Part shown: positions 11,109 through 24,071 of the stretch, in pieces | Position numbering within the stretch: position 1 is the stretch's first letter | How the letters are laid out: the number at the start of each line of letters is the position of its first letter | From: Metallyticus violacea | Lineage: Eukaryota > Arthropoda > Insecta > Mantodea > Metallyticidae | NCBI GenBank assembly: GCA_030762175.1 | Contig: CM060843.1 | Location: 119,032,869-119,096,868 of the forward strand | DNA: 64,000 nt | Reading direction: 5' to 3' | Position numbers and translations under genes: made by a program | The notes under the pieces: generated by a model | Seen by the model: only the letters and a program-made list of their open reading frames with translations | Told to the model about the DNA's origin: nothing | The model's database searches: none

Positions 11109-13666
11109 GTTTACAATTTATGAAAATTCAGGATCAGCAAGAAAGAATATGCTGTCTGTATTTTGGGATGCGTAAAATATTATTCTCTGTGGTTATTTGT
11201 AGAAATGAATCATAATAACATATAATTATTACGATTTGATTTCAAAATTAATAAAAGCAATCAAGAAGAAACATCGCGGAAATACGACTGATGTTTCTTC
11301 CGGACAATGCTTCTAGCTAAAAGTTCTATGTAGTAATCGCTGATTGATAAATCAGATTATTATTTTCAACAAGAATGGTCTGATAATTTTTGACAACCTC
11401 AGGACATGTATAGTATATTTATAAACTATAACGGTCAACTTTATCGAAATGCTGGAGAATTATGATAAAACTATCCCTATTTGTATAAAGTTACATTAAC
11501 TAATGAGAGATTTCCTGATAACCATATGTTCTATTAAATGCACTTATAAATTGTTATTTCAAATATGCATTGAATAATTCAAATTTAATGATGATTAAAA
11601 GAACACAAGTGAAGCAGGCACATTGATTAACGCAATGGTCAGGAACAAAGAGTAACTTTCGAAGCCGTGCTGCCGGTTAAAATGTCATAAACAGTAATGG
11701 TTCAAACTGACGTCATTACTCTGAGACAACGTGATTGGTCCGCGCAGGGAATAACCACTCAATCTGGAGTCGCTCACTCCTCCCTAGTCTTCCCCCTCAC
11801 AAATTAATTTTGTAAGTGTAATTATTTATTTCAATTTTGGCTGAAGAAAATATAGAATTATGCATTAATTTCATTACGCTGAGATCATTTAGTGCAAATC
11901 ACACTTCAAGTGCAACCTCAGAAAGGTGATAAAATGTAATGGAAGTATCGGCCTCGTTTTATGAAGTATTGGAAATTTGCTTCCTTTATTTAAGAGATTT
12001 CTGAACATTCGGAACTAAGCTTACCAGTTTAACTGTAGTATGGGAGGAGAATAAAATATTTTATAGTAACATCACCAATTGTGTGGCAAATCACAGTGAA
12101 AACTCTTATTAATATAGCAAATCTACACTAAGAAGCTATAAAAGTTGCCTATAATGACTAATAAGTGATTTATTTACATTAAGATATTATTCCCAATAAT
12201 TATACTCTTGTTCTCCTCCAGTAATCTACTAAGATGGGTACGTTATGTTGTGTAAACCCGGGAAAGATATTACTCAATATTAAAAGTGAGTGGAAGGACT
12301 TTACGTGAAAAAGAACGTTCAATATTTAGGATAAACAGTAGCACTTAAAAGTATATTGAAAATTAGCTTTTCCTTGAAAAGTGTGTTAAAATACAAGCAT
12401 AAAAATGTGAATTTATGATTCAGATAACAAGTCACGCGTTGAATTGTATATGCTGAATGTTGGTAGCCATTTATGTTATAATTAAAAGTTCATTTAATGC
12501 AAGCTTATTAGTTTTTATAACACTATTGTTAGGCACCTGAAATGCTCGCGTCTTCAGTTTTAGAGCAATGTCGATGCCTTGCAAATATGTACTATGCAAA
12601 ATGAAGCGCAAATTAGTCATAAAGAAAGGTGGTTTATTTATGTAAAACAACAAAACACAGAATTGGCGATTCCAAAATCTGATCAGATATTTCCTGATGT
12701 TCAACTGCCGACACACCAAGCAATACGATACTTGAACAAACGATTTTAAGAATAAAACTTTGTGCGCAAAGTGTTAGAACGGAAGAAAGTGCACATCTCT
12801 TTGCTCAAAGTTGTTTCATTTGTCTACGCAATCCTTCAAAGGATATATGCAGGGATTAATAATTCTAAGACCGCCGGGAAAAATCACCTATCCGTCTTTA
12901 TGCTTAATATCTGCGCATTTTGAATTTATGATTTACTATCTTCTGGAGGTAGTTTATTATACTTTTTATAAGTTAGGATATTGTATTTGTGTAAAATTAA
13001 CGAGCTAAATAAACAAATGTTTCTATTGTAAAACTGTATTTATTAACTTATGTCCTATCCTGCTGATCATAACTTTAGCCTGTTACACGATCTGACATTG
13101 AAAGCATACCGACCAAGTACATAAATATGATCCGATCGTCGTATTGAGTTCTGTGAATTGTTTTTCACGCTACATGAGGATTTTCCCGACTTTTACAGAA
13201 TCGTACAAAAACTAATGACAGACATCTCGTGTAAATAGGCCGAACTGTGTTGTGAAAACTCATGAAATTGTAGAAGACTTAAAACATTCCTGTACAAGGG
13301 CAGCATCTGAAGAGGAGTCACGAGGTTATTTCTTTTGAAGGAAGGATTATCACAGAAACATATCTTTGGATAGCATAGAGGTAATTATTCCAAAATTTAA
13401 AAACAACCCTCTTTTTGATGAGATGCAATAGCACGGTCTCGTTATGATACAAAAGTGAGGAACTTCTTAAACAATCAGTTTCACATATTATTATGACCAT
13501 CTAAGTCATCCCAACTACACTATTCCTTGCTTTTGGTCAAAGATGAAGTTTTTACTTAATAGCGACCCCATCTGCAATAGACGATATAACGATTGTTACA
13601 AAAGTTGGATATATATGGTCATTTATGTTCTGCCAGCCGGGAATCAATGCCTAAACTATATATGTA
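11109..13666. other. AT-rich DNA, no gene recognised
   Basis: No gene, RNA or clear repeat seen. The stretch 11690..11800 is somewhat more GC-rich without a recognisable frame. Confidence 0.5.
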
Positions 13667-13782
13667 TAAGAAAATGAAAAATAAAGTAACACTATTAAAT
13701 GTAACAAATTAACGGTAATTTGTTAATATTTATCTTAGTGTTTTATCCTTTTCTACTTTTATAATTATATATATATATATAA
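13667..13782. mobile_element. Inverted-repeat element, copy b (internally deleted)
   Basis: The left outer segment (ATGAAAAATAAAGTAACACT at 13674..13693) and a right-arm segment (CTTAGTGTTTTATCCTTTTC) match copies a and c, but the hairpin centre with the CACTTGAAAT motif is missing. A short TA run follows at about 13767..13782. Confidence 0.65.
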
Positions 13783-13790
13783 ATTAAATA

Positions 13791-14049
13791 TTGATCAACG
13801 CCCATTTTAACTATCAAGGAACCATGGTTGCATGCGATGAAATGAAAAATAATTTAAAAGGAAATTTTTTAAAGAATAAAGCGCTCCAAGCCTAAGTTTA
13901 GGATACCTCCCCCGCATTTGCCATTAACGAGGACTTAGGAAAACGTGGCAAAAGTCTCAGTCAGGAAGTATAGTCCTGGCGGAAATTAAACCCCAGACCT
14001 CTCGCTCACGAGTCCGTGCCTTTAACCACTTCGGCGCCAGAGTCGGTCC
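13791..14049 (-). mobile_element. SINE family B, copy 2
   Basis: Minus-strand copy with a degraded tRNA-like head (B-box region TTTAATTTCC instead of GGTTCGAATCC), the core complementary to CCTAAGTTTAGGATACCTCC, and a diverged 3' end near 13791. One of the older copies by appearance. Confidence 0.8.
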
Positions 14050-14514
14050 TAAACTATGTAAAATGTGTATTGAGAACCATGGTTTACCTTTCAAAAATTG
14101 TAAAGACAATATAGCCCTTTCTTTAAGTTTTTTTAGGAAAGGTATTTTTATCTCATTCTGTAGAAACTATGCACACTAATAGGGAAGTTAACATACATTG
14201 TACTTATTATTTATATATAATAATATCTCATCCACTGCACAGATCTTTTGGGATAGTGCACAAGTAAATTAAAAACGGTATTTCAGAGTTCATGGGAATT
14301 GAAAGTCTTTTTGCAGATTCGATATATTTGGATATAACAGAACATTATCTAGGCAATATGTCATAACCAAGAATAAACTGTTATTAAAATACATATCAAA
14401 TTTGTACAGACTTTACTGCGAAACATTTAAAAGTAAATACATCACTATTGCTGAGCTACATTCGAAGCCACTTATCTATGTCTGAACATTTATTGTGGAG
14501 CGCGGGATTGAGCC

Positions 14515-14524
14515 TCTGAGAGGT
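14515..14524. repeat. Target-site duplication, left
   Basis: TCTGAGAGGT, repeated at 14865..14874 around SINE B copy 3. Confidence 0.75.
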
Positions 14525-14864
14525 GGAATGAAATGAATCAGTAGTGTTTAATGCCCATTTTTGCTACATAGGCGCGGTGGACACTTTTTAATGGTATTTA
14601 ACTCCCATTTTTACTGCTGTGGCACCACAGGCGGTGGACACTGGTGATACATGACATAAAATGATGAATTGGGAAAAGAATTATTTTTAACGAAGGAAAC
14701 GTTCCAGGCCTAAGTTTAGGGTACCTCCCCGGCATTTACCATTTATGAGGACTAAAAAAATCTTGTAAAAACCTCAGTCAGAGAGGACGGTCCTGGCGGG
14801 ATTCGAATTCCAGATCTCCCGCTCACGAGTCCGCGCCTTAACGACCTCGGCCATCCGCGGCGGT
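14525..14864 (-). mobile_element. SINE family B, copy 3 with doubled 3' end
   Basis: A complete family B unit (about 14585..14864, minus strand) carries an extra copy of its own 3' end at about 14541..14584: the segment complementary to TTTAATGCCC...GCGGTGGACAC is followed by a second version, TTTAACTCCC...GGCGGTGGACAC. The whole 340 bp is flanked by the 10-bp repeat TCTGAGAGGT at 14515..14524 and 14865..14874, which shows that the doubled tail was inserted as one piece. The head keeps both box-like motifs. Confidence 0.85.
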
Positions 14865-14874
14865 TCTGAGAGGT
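14865..14874. repeat. Target-site duplication, right
   Basis: TCTGAGAGGT, repeated from 14515..14524. Confidence 0.75.
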
Positions 14875-15566
14875 AGAGTAATGCTATTATCACGTCATAA
14901 TTAAGTCACTTTATTTTCAAAAGATGTACTTTAACCACTTGCTAGGTTGCACAGTATTGTGCTCTCAAAGCCGATACCCTTCAAGACAGTTTGCGTTTAC
15001 TAGCAATTATGTGATTCATACAAAATGACTCGCGGTAAAGTTCGATTATATCTTATCACCCAGTGTACTTAAGTTTTGATTGTCCATTAACAATCGGATT
15101 TAATAGTTGATTGCGATAAATGTTATTGAATACCTTCCAAGGTGCCCTTGCAACGTAGGAAAAGAAATCTCAGATACCGAATGCTTTCAGTCACATTTGA
15201 GTCATAAGGTCATTCATTCTTTATATGTAAAAGCTGACGTAGCGCTTATTCGTTAACTCAAGTTATCTGATTTAATTTTTTAAATTATGCTAACATTGCT
15301 GCTACTGCCGTGGTGCGTCGTGACTGTGAAACAATAGATTACTCTGCATTTTATAATCAAAATGTAATTATTATTTTATTGCACCATAGCCTTAATATTG
15401 CTGCATAAACAGCAGATAACAAGCATTATAGACGAATTAAAGTAACCAAGTAGTTACGAGGGACAATGAAAATGCTTCCCAACCAGTCGGTGCATTGTTA
15501 TAAAATAATGAGTTTGTAATAATAGCATTTAAGCTGTAAAAATGTGCATCAGTGCAACATTAAACT
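14875..15566. other. AT-rich DNA, no gene recognised
   Basis: I see nothing recognisable in this spacer. Confidence 0.5.
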
Positions 15567-15905
15567 TTACATGGTCTTCGTAAAATTGACTGTTGAGCTC
15601 ATTCCTTTACCATGGGTGATAAAATGCCATAAATATTTTAGAGAAAGTATTTCGCATGCAGTAAGTAGTGACAGAGCGACAAAACCCATGAGGACTTGCA
15701 GGCAGTACATGGTGATCAAGCGTGATCGTTTGATATGCTCTGGTCGACTCTGGAAAATTGTGAACAAGAGAACCGCCGTTTGCATCTCTTCATCGCTGGC
15801 AATTCCTTGTCCACGTAGATGCTCTTTAAGATTGCCGAACACCTGATGTTCGCAAGGCGAAAAATCCGGGCTGTACGCAAATGTTTTAATATACCAGGCC
15901 TCTTG
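15567..15905 (-). pseudogene. Mariner transposase remnant, catalytic C-terminal part
   Basis: Read on the minus strand from about 15905, the frame gives YSPDFSPCEHQVFGNLKEHL, then GQGIASDEEMQTAV. This matches the region around the third catalytic aspartate of DD34D mariner transposases (consensus YSPDL-x-P-x-D-Y/F-H) and the following conserved helix. The frame changes at the PDF/CEH region relative to the upstream reading, and the end of the domain is not recognisable. The residue equivalent to the third catalytic Asp is Glu here (codon GAA). N-terminal and central domains are not visible. Inactive. Confidence 0.65.
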
Positions 15906-16140
15906 TTTTTCACAGCTCTGTCCAATGATATCACTGTTAGCAGTAAAAATTGATATTTGCTTAAGTAGTTCTCCTCGTCCATAATGATGGGCTTAAAAAT
16001 AGTTGTATTCCTTAAGATAGCGTTAAAGTGAGTTTAGAAAAGTTTGCTTATTTATATAGAACACAATTGAAATACTTCACATGCTCTCTGGCTGTGGAAT
16101 GAGCACCACTTATTCGGTGTCAACTTCTGTGATTTGTTGT

Positions 16141-16380
16141 TTTATTTAACATCTCAGGCCATCAGCGTCCCATTCAACTCAGGGCGTGAAACAGCCGGTA
16201 AATTTTGCTCAGAGGTCTCTTCTTTCAGGCTTGAGGTTCTTTTACGTGTCGTTGACCCATGACTTTACTTCTCTTCCGGAGGATTTTTACGCCCGAAAAA
16301 AAAAATCCAACGACCCCTGGCCTGGATTGATCACGCGATCTTGGGTTTAAGAGTGAATTATGGTTGCCATTAAACCACTT
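16141..16380 (-). mobile_element. SINE family A, copy 2
   Basis: Minus-strand copy with intact 3' hairpin region (ATCTCAGGCCATCAGCGTCC on the plus strand), a body with a deletion in the GTGCCGTAAATG segment, and a degraded B box (ATTGATCACG instead of GTTCGAACCC). The 5' head ends near 16380. Confidence 0.85.
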
Positions 16381-17755
16381 TGCAAGTTCCTCAGCGTTGC
16401 TGCGAATAACTGCATAAACCTGCAGCACAATGTCTTCTGTGCTTGACGTAGTGGTCTTTCTTGTCAATTAGCATCAGTGCTGTCTATGCTCAAACTGCAG
16501 ACATAATTTCACTATGATTGGGCGCGACATTGGATTTGGCTGATACATCACTGAAATTTCACTTTGAATCCCCATACAGTTGAAATCGCATTTCAATCTT
16601 GAAGTATGTTTCCAGTTGAAGCGCTATTTTGCACCTCTTAATGCTACGTCAACGAAAGTGGCTGGCTCTATGGGAAGATCTGAAGATGAATTCTCTGCAT
16701 GAGACGATCTCTTTGTGCAGTGATTCAAATGTAACTTACTTTTTGAATCTTCCTCGTATTTTAGACAATTGTATTTTTGATCTAATTCTGAACTTCCATC
16801 CAAATCCTATTTTATTTACTGTACACCTTTGAAGGAAAATAAATATCTGAAGAATGTCACGATATATTAATGATGGATTTAAGATGTTAAGCTCAGATGA
16901 CGTTAAAGAAGATGACCTGTTGTTGTACATAAAATGCAGTTTCGTACACGATAAATACCAGCGAAATGACATAATGAATTTTATTCCAACTTAAATCATT
17001 TTGCTTGCCTGGCCCATTCATTGCAACGAGTGGCATAGACAGAGATGTCGTTCAGCAAAACTCAGATCAGTTGCCGCCGACTGCATCAAGAAACTGTAGA
17101 CTATAGGTATGTCCCTTTAAGATGCTATGAAAATAACAATAAATGCATTTCAGAAGGTTATCGTTGTTCCAGATGAAGTAGGTGATGTACTCCAGCTAAT
17201 CAAAATTTCTGACATCTGTAGCTAATTTAATTATGGAATTGTAGAATTTCTGATGGATGGATTCTCCGTATAAACAATCACTGGTGATATTTTGCGATGA
17301 TGAGCGATCTTTCTCTGTATATAAAACCATAATGTGCACGACTTCAGAATATTTTAAAATTTGGACAATTAACTGTGCATTCCCTTCCATTGTTAAATAG
17401 GAAGCACTTATACTTCAGTATTTATGCATTTATTTCAACCATTCTAACATTAATTGCAATGTAATATTTGTAGTAAAAATGATTGGTCAATTGCTGATTA
17501 TTTTGAAAATGAAATTGAATTATATTTTTGATAATGAATAAATAAATATATGAGAGGTCATATATAGTATAGTAATAGTTTATCTACATATTTAGAAGCT
17601 TTTGGCTAACTGTATACTTCTCATATCAATATTGCATAAATTTGGACTGTTAATAACGCACATCGTGTAAAAAGGTTAATTGGAAATAAAAATTATTTTG
17701 GGAAAAATGAAGAGTAATATAAATATAGAATATTGTTCTTTTTAATTTAAAAACT

Positions 17756-17797
<42 letters not shown>

Positions 17798-20394
17798 ATA
17801 CCATGTGATATAATTATAATGCTAAAGAATGGACAAGTAAGTAATTCACCATATTTCTTTAAAAACAATTTTTTATTGTTGCAGTCCACGCAAAAGGTTG
17901 ATTAAGTAATTCATACTTTTAATTTTTCTTATCTATTTATAAACAAAACAAGGAGGATTAATTACTATTGTTGCTATTATAGCTCTATAGATGTTAATAC
18001 TTACTACTCTAAGTTTAAAATAGAAGGATATTTTACTTCAGAGCTGACAAAAACGTGAGTATATACTCGTTACAATATAAGTATAATTTTATTACGGATT
18101 ATGATGTAGTTAATTCCAAATGATTGTTAATATTTAGAGTGTGGGTCTTTCTGTGTCTTTACCATCTTGGAGTTTCTGTCAAAATGAACGTGCTGCTGTT
18201 CCCCAGTTGCCTAACAATAACGCTCAAACGGCATTAACAATTCTGCCTTAAAGCGAAGACATTGAGCTATTTATGTGCTGATTGTAAAAACTGCTAAAAT
18301 GTCACCATACCTGATCTCACCGTTAATGTAAATCTGTAGACAGAAGCCTTATGTAGTACTTACTACCTTGCATTTTATTTTTTCTGAAAGCAAGCAGAAG
18401 GGAAAAGAAAGACAATGCTGGCCTCTAGAGGATTTCTTGTCGTATAAACCAGGATCCTGTCTGCTATAATTCTCTATGGCAGCTTTTGCGCAATCACTTC
18501 ACTTTTCCATTCATTTATCAACGTCATATTTCCTCTTTCCTTCCTCTAACTCTCTTCGCTATACTTTCTAGAGGTCTGCGTCTCGATCATTTATCTTTTC
18601 CTGAAATGGAAGCTGCCTAATGACCCGCATTTGCAGCCAGAAACAGTTTTGTATCACATTCTCACACAACATCACAAAGTAACACGTGCATAAGCATCAA
18701 ATGAAATAGTTTCCTTACAATGATGCATACAGGATTCTTCAACTCTGATTGTGTACTCACAACAATATTGACGAACATAATAATTCGATACTATAGCACT
18801 CAATAAGTTACTTGTTGCTACTAATATACATATGTGTGTGTGTGTGTACACACGAAAAACTAAAACAAAAGCTATGAAAAAAGTGTATAAATTATTTATG
18901 CATAAAAATAGGCCCATTTATAACATTTAATCTTTATTCCACCAACCTATGAACGGAGGTTAATAATATTAATAACTGAAATATTTTCTTTTTTTGTACA
19001 CTGATAAATTTTTTTCAATAAAGTTGTGGCGTATCCTTTTAGCAATGTCTGCATTTAGAGGTTATTTCATCGTAAGGCACAACGTTTGTATGCTACCCAA
19101 AGACGGGAGCAATACAGCTTATATTTTATGCACAGAAAAAATAAGGTTCATTTAATTGGCTACATAAGTTTTTATTTTCAAAATACACTCGGCTAAATAA
19201 TTTATTTTAATAATATTACTAAATTGAGAGTTAACGTTTACCTAAGAATCTGCTAGTCTGTCTGAAAATAAAATAGCACCATTTACTTTTTAACTTACCC
19301 TAATGTTATTTATAATCTTCTACATTAAAATAAAAATATATAGGAATGTTTGGGCATATATCTATGAGACGGAAAACTGTGTTTTGGTTTCTCGTGTGTG
19401 TGTAATGAAAATAAAAAATGAAGTACTCTTGGAACAATGCATATAAAATAAAAGGTGTTTTAGCAGCACAAATAAAAAAAATAACTAGTAAAAACACAAA
19501 TATAGCGACAGTGTTTTATCTCTTCTGTTTCTACTTATAGCACTTTATACATGTATGTATAATTGTATATATGCGTTTTTCAAATAAAAATTAGTCTTTA
19601 ATCATAATTTACTTGATTGGCATATGTTTACAAATTCTTTCCAGAACAAACGTTTCATGTGGAATTTAATGTGGCATATTTTTAAACCATTAAAAACCTT
19701 AAGATATCATAACAAGAGACGTTTCTCAGGGTGATGGGTAAACGTGGAGGTAGTTGCAATTTCCTGCTGGGAGAACAAGGATTGTGTTAAATCAATGTAG
19801 GTTAACAAATAAGTATAGTACATGTCTGCAACATGATTACGAGTCATTTCTATTCATTTCAATGCTCTGGTTAAGTAAATTATACCATAATGCACTGCAC
19901 TGAAATGTTACCACTAGAACTCAGGAGAAATAAAGTACCAGAACTACAATTATTATGTACAGGAATTTTAGGGCAGTGATTAAAAGAATGGCGCAAGCAA
20001 AGCTGTTGCGTGCAAATTAATATTTCATTAAAACATATCAGAAGTGTGTGACTGCAGACAGACACACTTTGAACAACTTTAATTAAATAGATTGATGCTC
20101 ATTATGAAATAAAACTAATAAATGTGCAGGGAACTTGTCCATGAACGGAACCTAGCCCAGCGCTCTGCGCACAACTGCGCAGGTTTTTCAAATTTAATTT
20201 CCTGAAGTATATTATTAAAGATGGATTATGTATCTAAATATAAATGTTATATAGTTTATATCTAATATTCCATAATTACATTAGTAGATTTTTTGAAAAG
20301 ATAAAAAACGAATGCAGAAAAGTTAGTATGGATATGAAGATTGAGTAAATCTACGTACAGCACCTGGAAACCTTCACAAAATAAAGAATTATTA
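16381..20394. other. AT-rich DNA with microsatellites, no gene recognised
   Basis: A TC microsatellite lies at 17761..17793 and a short TG run at about 18832..18848. Open frames in this stretch are short and lack motifs; the one crossing the TC run encodes Arg-Glu repeats only because of the microsatellite. No exon or mobile element recognised. Confidence 0.5.
17761..17793. repeat. TC (GA) microsatellite
   Basis: About 33 bp of uninterrupted TC; a polypurine/polypyrimidine tract. Confidence 0.95.
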
Positions 20395-20450
20395 TCATCA
20401 TCATCATCATTGCTTAAGGGCGAAAAACTGCTAAGGTCATTAGCGCCCAA
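20395..20450 (-). repeat. Retroelement 3' hairpin with ATG/ATC tail, copy 1
   Basis: On the minus strand, GGGCGCTAATGACCTTAGC is followed by CGCCC to form a hairpin (20418..20448), and then by an ATGATG repeat (20395..20412). The same arrangement occurs at 53965..54014. The hairpin plus simple-repeat tail is the form of a LINE 3' end. Only the terminal 50 bp or so is recognisable. Confidence 0.55.
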
Positions 20451-20564
20451 CGCAGAATAAAAAGAGAGCAACAGAAGATATTATTTCCTTATTTAGACTT
20501 GTCATCAAAAAATAAACCAGCATCAATTTGTGGTACATAATGGTCGTGAGATCATGTTGTTGTC

Positions 20565-20743
20565 GGCCCTTACGTTGGTGAGCCAAATTATAAAACGGTT
20601 TGATATGGCAGTAACATTGGGCACCAAATTTTGAGATGGTTTGGTATGGCTCCGGTTTTGTGCTCCAGATTGGGCACCAATCTTGAATGATGTGTTGTTG
20701 AAGTCAAGCGGCCTCATGTTGCGATGTCAATTTTGAAATGGTT
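20565..20743 (-). repeat. Four degenerate tandem repeats with primer-binding-site-like cores
   Basis: Four units of 34-37 bp (20565..20601, 20607..20642, 20660..20694, 20710..20743) align to each other: plus-strand GGC...ATTGGGCACCAAATTTTGA...GGTTT. On the minus strand the core is TGGTGCCCAA, which resembles the primer-binding site of LTR retroelements complementary to a lysine tRNA 3' end. Spacers between units are 5, 17 and 15 bp. The GC content is higher than in the surroundings. If this is an LTR element, its LTR would lie at higher coordinates (20760..21350) with the internal region toward lower ones, but no coding remnant was recognised. Confidence 0.5.
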
Positions 20744-21400
20744 TCGTTGATTTTCGATTGCTTCGGCGATGTTGCCTTGTTTCAATGACAACAATTCTCA
20801 AAATATTCTGCTATTTATAGTGTCAATAAGCACGCGATGTGACATAATATTATGTCCAAATTCTTTCGCATCCTTTGGTGTTTTCTGTTTGATAGACTTG
20901 ACCACTTTGAAGATAAACATGTTGTCCCGTGTGAAACTTACAGATGAGTGTCGCGGCGCGTGGAATTGAAAGTCGAACTTATAATTAGTACTGCGAACTG
21001 TTTCTGCGTCGAACTGAAATCTTATAACTGCGCGCATCGCCGCGTATAAAATTTAAACTGCCTGTCTTAGCAACTTCGAGCTGCTAAATGAGTTGTGTCT
21101 CACCGCATGTAAAACTCCCTTTTGAGAACGGCTTCTCTCTTATAACTGCGTACTTTGATTCGAGCAAACTCTAACTTATATATTAAATTCAAACCAAGCG
21201 ATAGCTGGTTTTAAGAATGCCACGCGGTTACACAGGCACGCACACTCTTCGCGCCTATCTTTCAAAGTTCAAAAATACAATCTCCTTTGGGTAGTTCAAG
21301 TTCAACTATTCCAACTACCATTCGCTATTTTTTAAAGTTTAAAATATTTTGTGACTGGTTTAAAGAACTGGCAATACCACAGCCGATCAGGGTCAAAGCC
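20744..21400. other. GC-richer segment next to the repeat array, possible LTR remnant
   Basis: Contains repeated CTTATAACTGCG words (near 21013 and 21138) and related variants (CTTATAATTAGTACTGCG near 20978). The composition differs from the AT-rich flanks. I cannot identify paired LTRs, so the assignment is speculative. Confidence 0.3.
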
Positions 21401-24071
21401 TCAAATGATTTAAAGATCTTGAGCTTATTAACCCTGCGAAGATGGGTCATTTAAAAACAAGAAAGAGGTTTCACAAACAGCAATCCTCTTCGATTGCATG
21501 CTTATATTACGCTGTTTATTTTCCAAGCTACTGCAACGGAAAACGCCAGACTTTCTATTTTGTACAATTCTTACATCAAAGTTAAAGCTTATGATACAAA
21601 TATAAACATAATATTTATATTACTAATTACAATACCAAAATGTAATGACTGGGATTATATAAATATACATTATAATTACATTTCATTGGGGGTAGGCCGT
21701 AAGGATTGTTTTAATATGAATTTCTCATTGGATTTGTCTTTGGTGGCAATTTGCTAAATACAGACATTGGACATAAAGAAAGTCCAAATAAAATCAAAGT
21801 TAGCTGTATAAAATAAAAATTCCTATACCTAAGAAGATAATGAAAATTCCTGTCCATTCCTACCTCGGAGAACCCAAGAAAATTACACATGTATCATACA
21901 TATGTACTAGAGTATATTTTCCTTTCTGAGACTAATGAACTGAGTCTACTAGTGAAGGCAATGCAGTTAACAAGATTTGAATATCCATTTCATTGTAAAC
22001 AGGTTGCCAAAATTTTTCACTGAATTTCCCTTTTTAAGAAATTACAAAAAATTGCACTTTAAATGCATTTATTTACACTTTTTATATTACTTTCACTTGC
22101 GAAATGCATTTAAAAAATAAGAATTTCGGAGAGGTAATAACGTGCAAGGAATTGAGAGAGTTATAATGAAGCCAGTGTTTAGCAGCTTGGATTGCCCAGA
22201 AAAAGAAAACGATAAAACCAGCTTTAAATTCTGTGCTAATTGTATTTTTTTATCATCGTTAATGTGTAATATAAATATATTTTTTAATTGTTTCATATTT
22301 TTTTAACTATTAATCAACTATACGATGAAAATCGGATACTGAGCTTTCCAAAATGTAATGTCTAAAATAAAATGTGGATAATTAATGTTTTTTTTGTTTT
22401 TTTAATACTTTGTGAGATCTATATCGCACTGTATTGGGTGTGAGATATATTTTTGTAAGGTGAAAATTAGTTTAACAGTAAAATTTTAAACAATATTTTT
22501 ACCAAATAAACTCTTACATTCCTTATTGACTTGCACGTAACTGTCACTTGCAAACATTAAAGAGCAGAACGTTCTTCATATCTAGGTAGCTTGAAAACTC
22601 TTTAGACGTAATATTTCTGAAACTTTGACATTTACAGATGTAATAAATCAACTTTTTATTTCCTGCGATATTCCTATGTCCCTCTCCATATAAGCTGTGC
22701 AAATTTGGTGTTGGGTAATGCTAATTTTGTGTGTGTGTGCGCGCGCGCGCGTGCGTGCGTGCGTGCGTGCGTGCGTGTTTTTTTAACACAGTAAACCGTA
22801 TCTGTAAAAATATGAGTAGCGCCGTTGCCAAAGCACCAGCAAGCTGATCATAATTAGAAAAATGAATCATAATGAGGAAGAACTGAGTTGTTAAACTGAC
22901 ACTGCCATCATATGTTGCAAAACCACGACAAAGGGACCCATAAGAAACTCACTAAAACTTAACCTCAGCCTGATTTGTCCTTTATCCCGCGATGCCATTA
23001 CGCTGAAGACCTACAGACTTTTTCTCCTTTCCTCTTCTTCTTGTTTAGCTTTTTAACTGCAAACACCATTAAAGCCCCAGACTTTTATTTTTTGCAGAAA
23101 ATAAAAACAAATGAAGTCGTTGTATGCTGCTAAGTTTAGAGGAACATTTTCTACTTGGAAACTTCAGTCAAACTGCAGCGTCTCACTTTTTTCTAAAGAC
23201 GCATTGCATTAATGAATACAAATTGTATATTCAGAGTAGTTCACATTATATTGGGATACCTGATTTTCACAAAGCAGAATTGGTTTGTTTATCGGTGTAG
23301 GAATAAACCTGAGATGCCTCTGAGCAAGAAATGTGTATCTAAAATTGAACAATGACATTATTTTGCTATAGTTTTTTCGCAAAATATGGATATTACTTCG
23401 TAAATTTTAAATACTCGCGACAAATACGAAAGCTAATGTTTCTATTAAAAGTCTTATTTATTTTTGGTAATCATTTTTTCAGTAATTTCGTTTAAAATAC
23501 TGCCCAAAACTCTGAAAAATTTAGTTACCACTCGTTCAAGTTATGTAAAGTGAGCGATAGTTATTTTACTTCAGTCACATGACCCTTATTATTATTCTTG
23601 TTAAAAAGGCGTTGGATATTTTTCTGTTTTTTTTTGTTTTCAAGTGAGCTAATGCTTATTCTAGGCCTGGCAGATAGGCGAAGCATTTACGTGCAAGAAA
23701 ATCAATGGAATTTTTTCCCAGAAATTCTTTCTTTTTTCACTAGAACGATGGGGAAGAAATCGTAAGTTAGTGTAGGTCTCGCGCTTTTAAGTATTGAAAT
23801 ATCATTTTTAGTGCCTGTAATAAATTATTACGTAAAGTATACAATGTAAAATTTAAAATTCGGTAATTCTTGTGACAAATTCATTCGCAGAAATGTTTTA
23901 TAAGTTGTACAGAATTTATTTTATTTGTTTTCAAAGCATATAAGGAACTATAGAAAATTCTCCTAATATTAGCAAGTATATATCGTGCGTGATGTATACG
24001 TAAAAACAGTTACAATAAAAATTAGCACCTGTTTCAAACGATATTTTGCAAGGTATTCTTCTCGGGGTGCA
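21401..24071. other. AT-rich DNA, no gene recognised
   Basis: No gene seen. It contains the alternating purine-pyrimidine tract at 22728..22777. Confidence 0.5.
22728..22777. repeat. Compound TG/CG/TGCG microsatellite
   Basis: About 50 bp of unbroken purine-pyrimidine alternation: TG repeats, then GC repeats, then a run of TGCG. CG steps are otherwise scarce here. Confidence 0.95.

Noticed and set aside
17650..17889. Minus-strand frame with Arg-Glu repeats
   Set aside because: Produced by the TC microsatellite.
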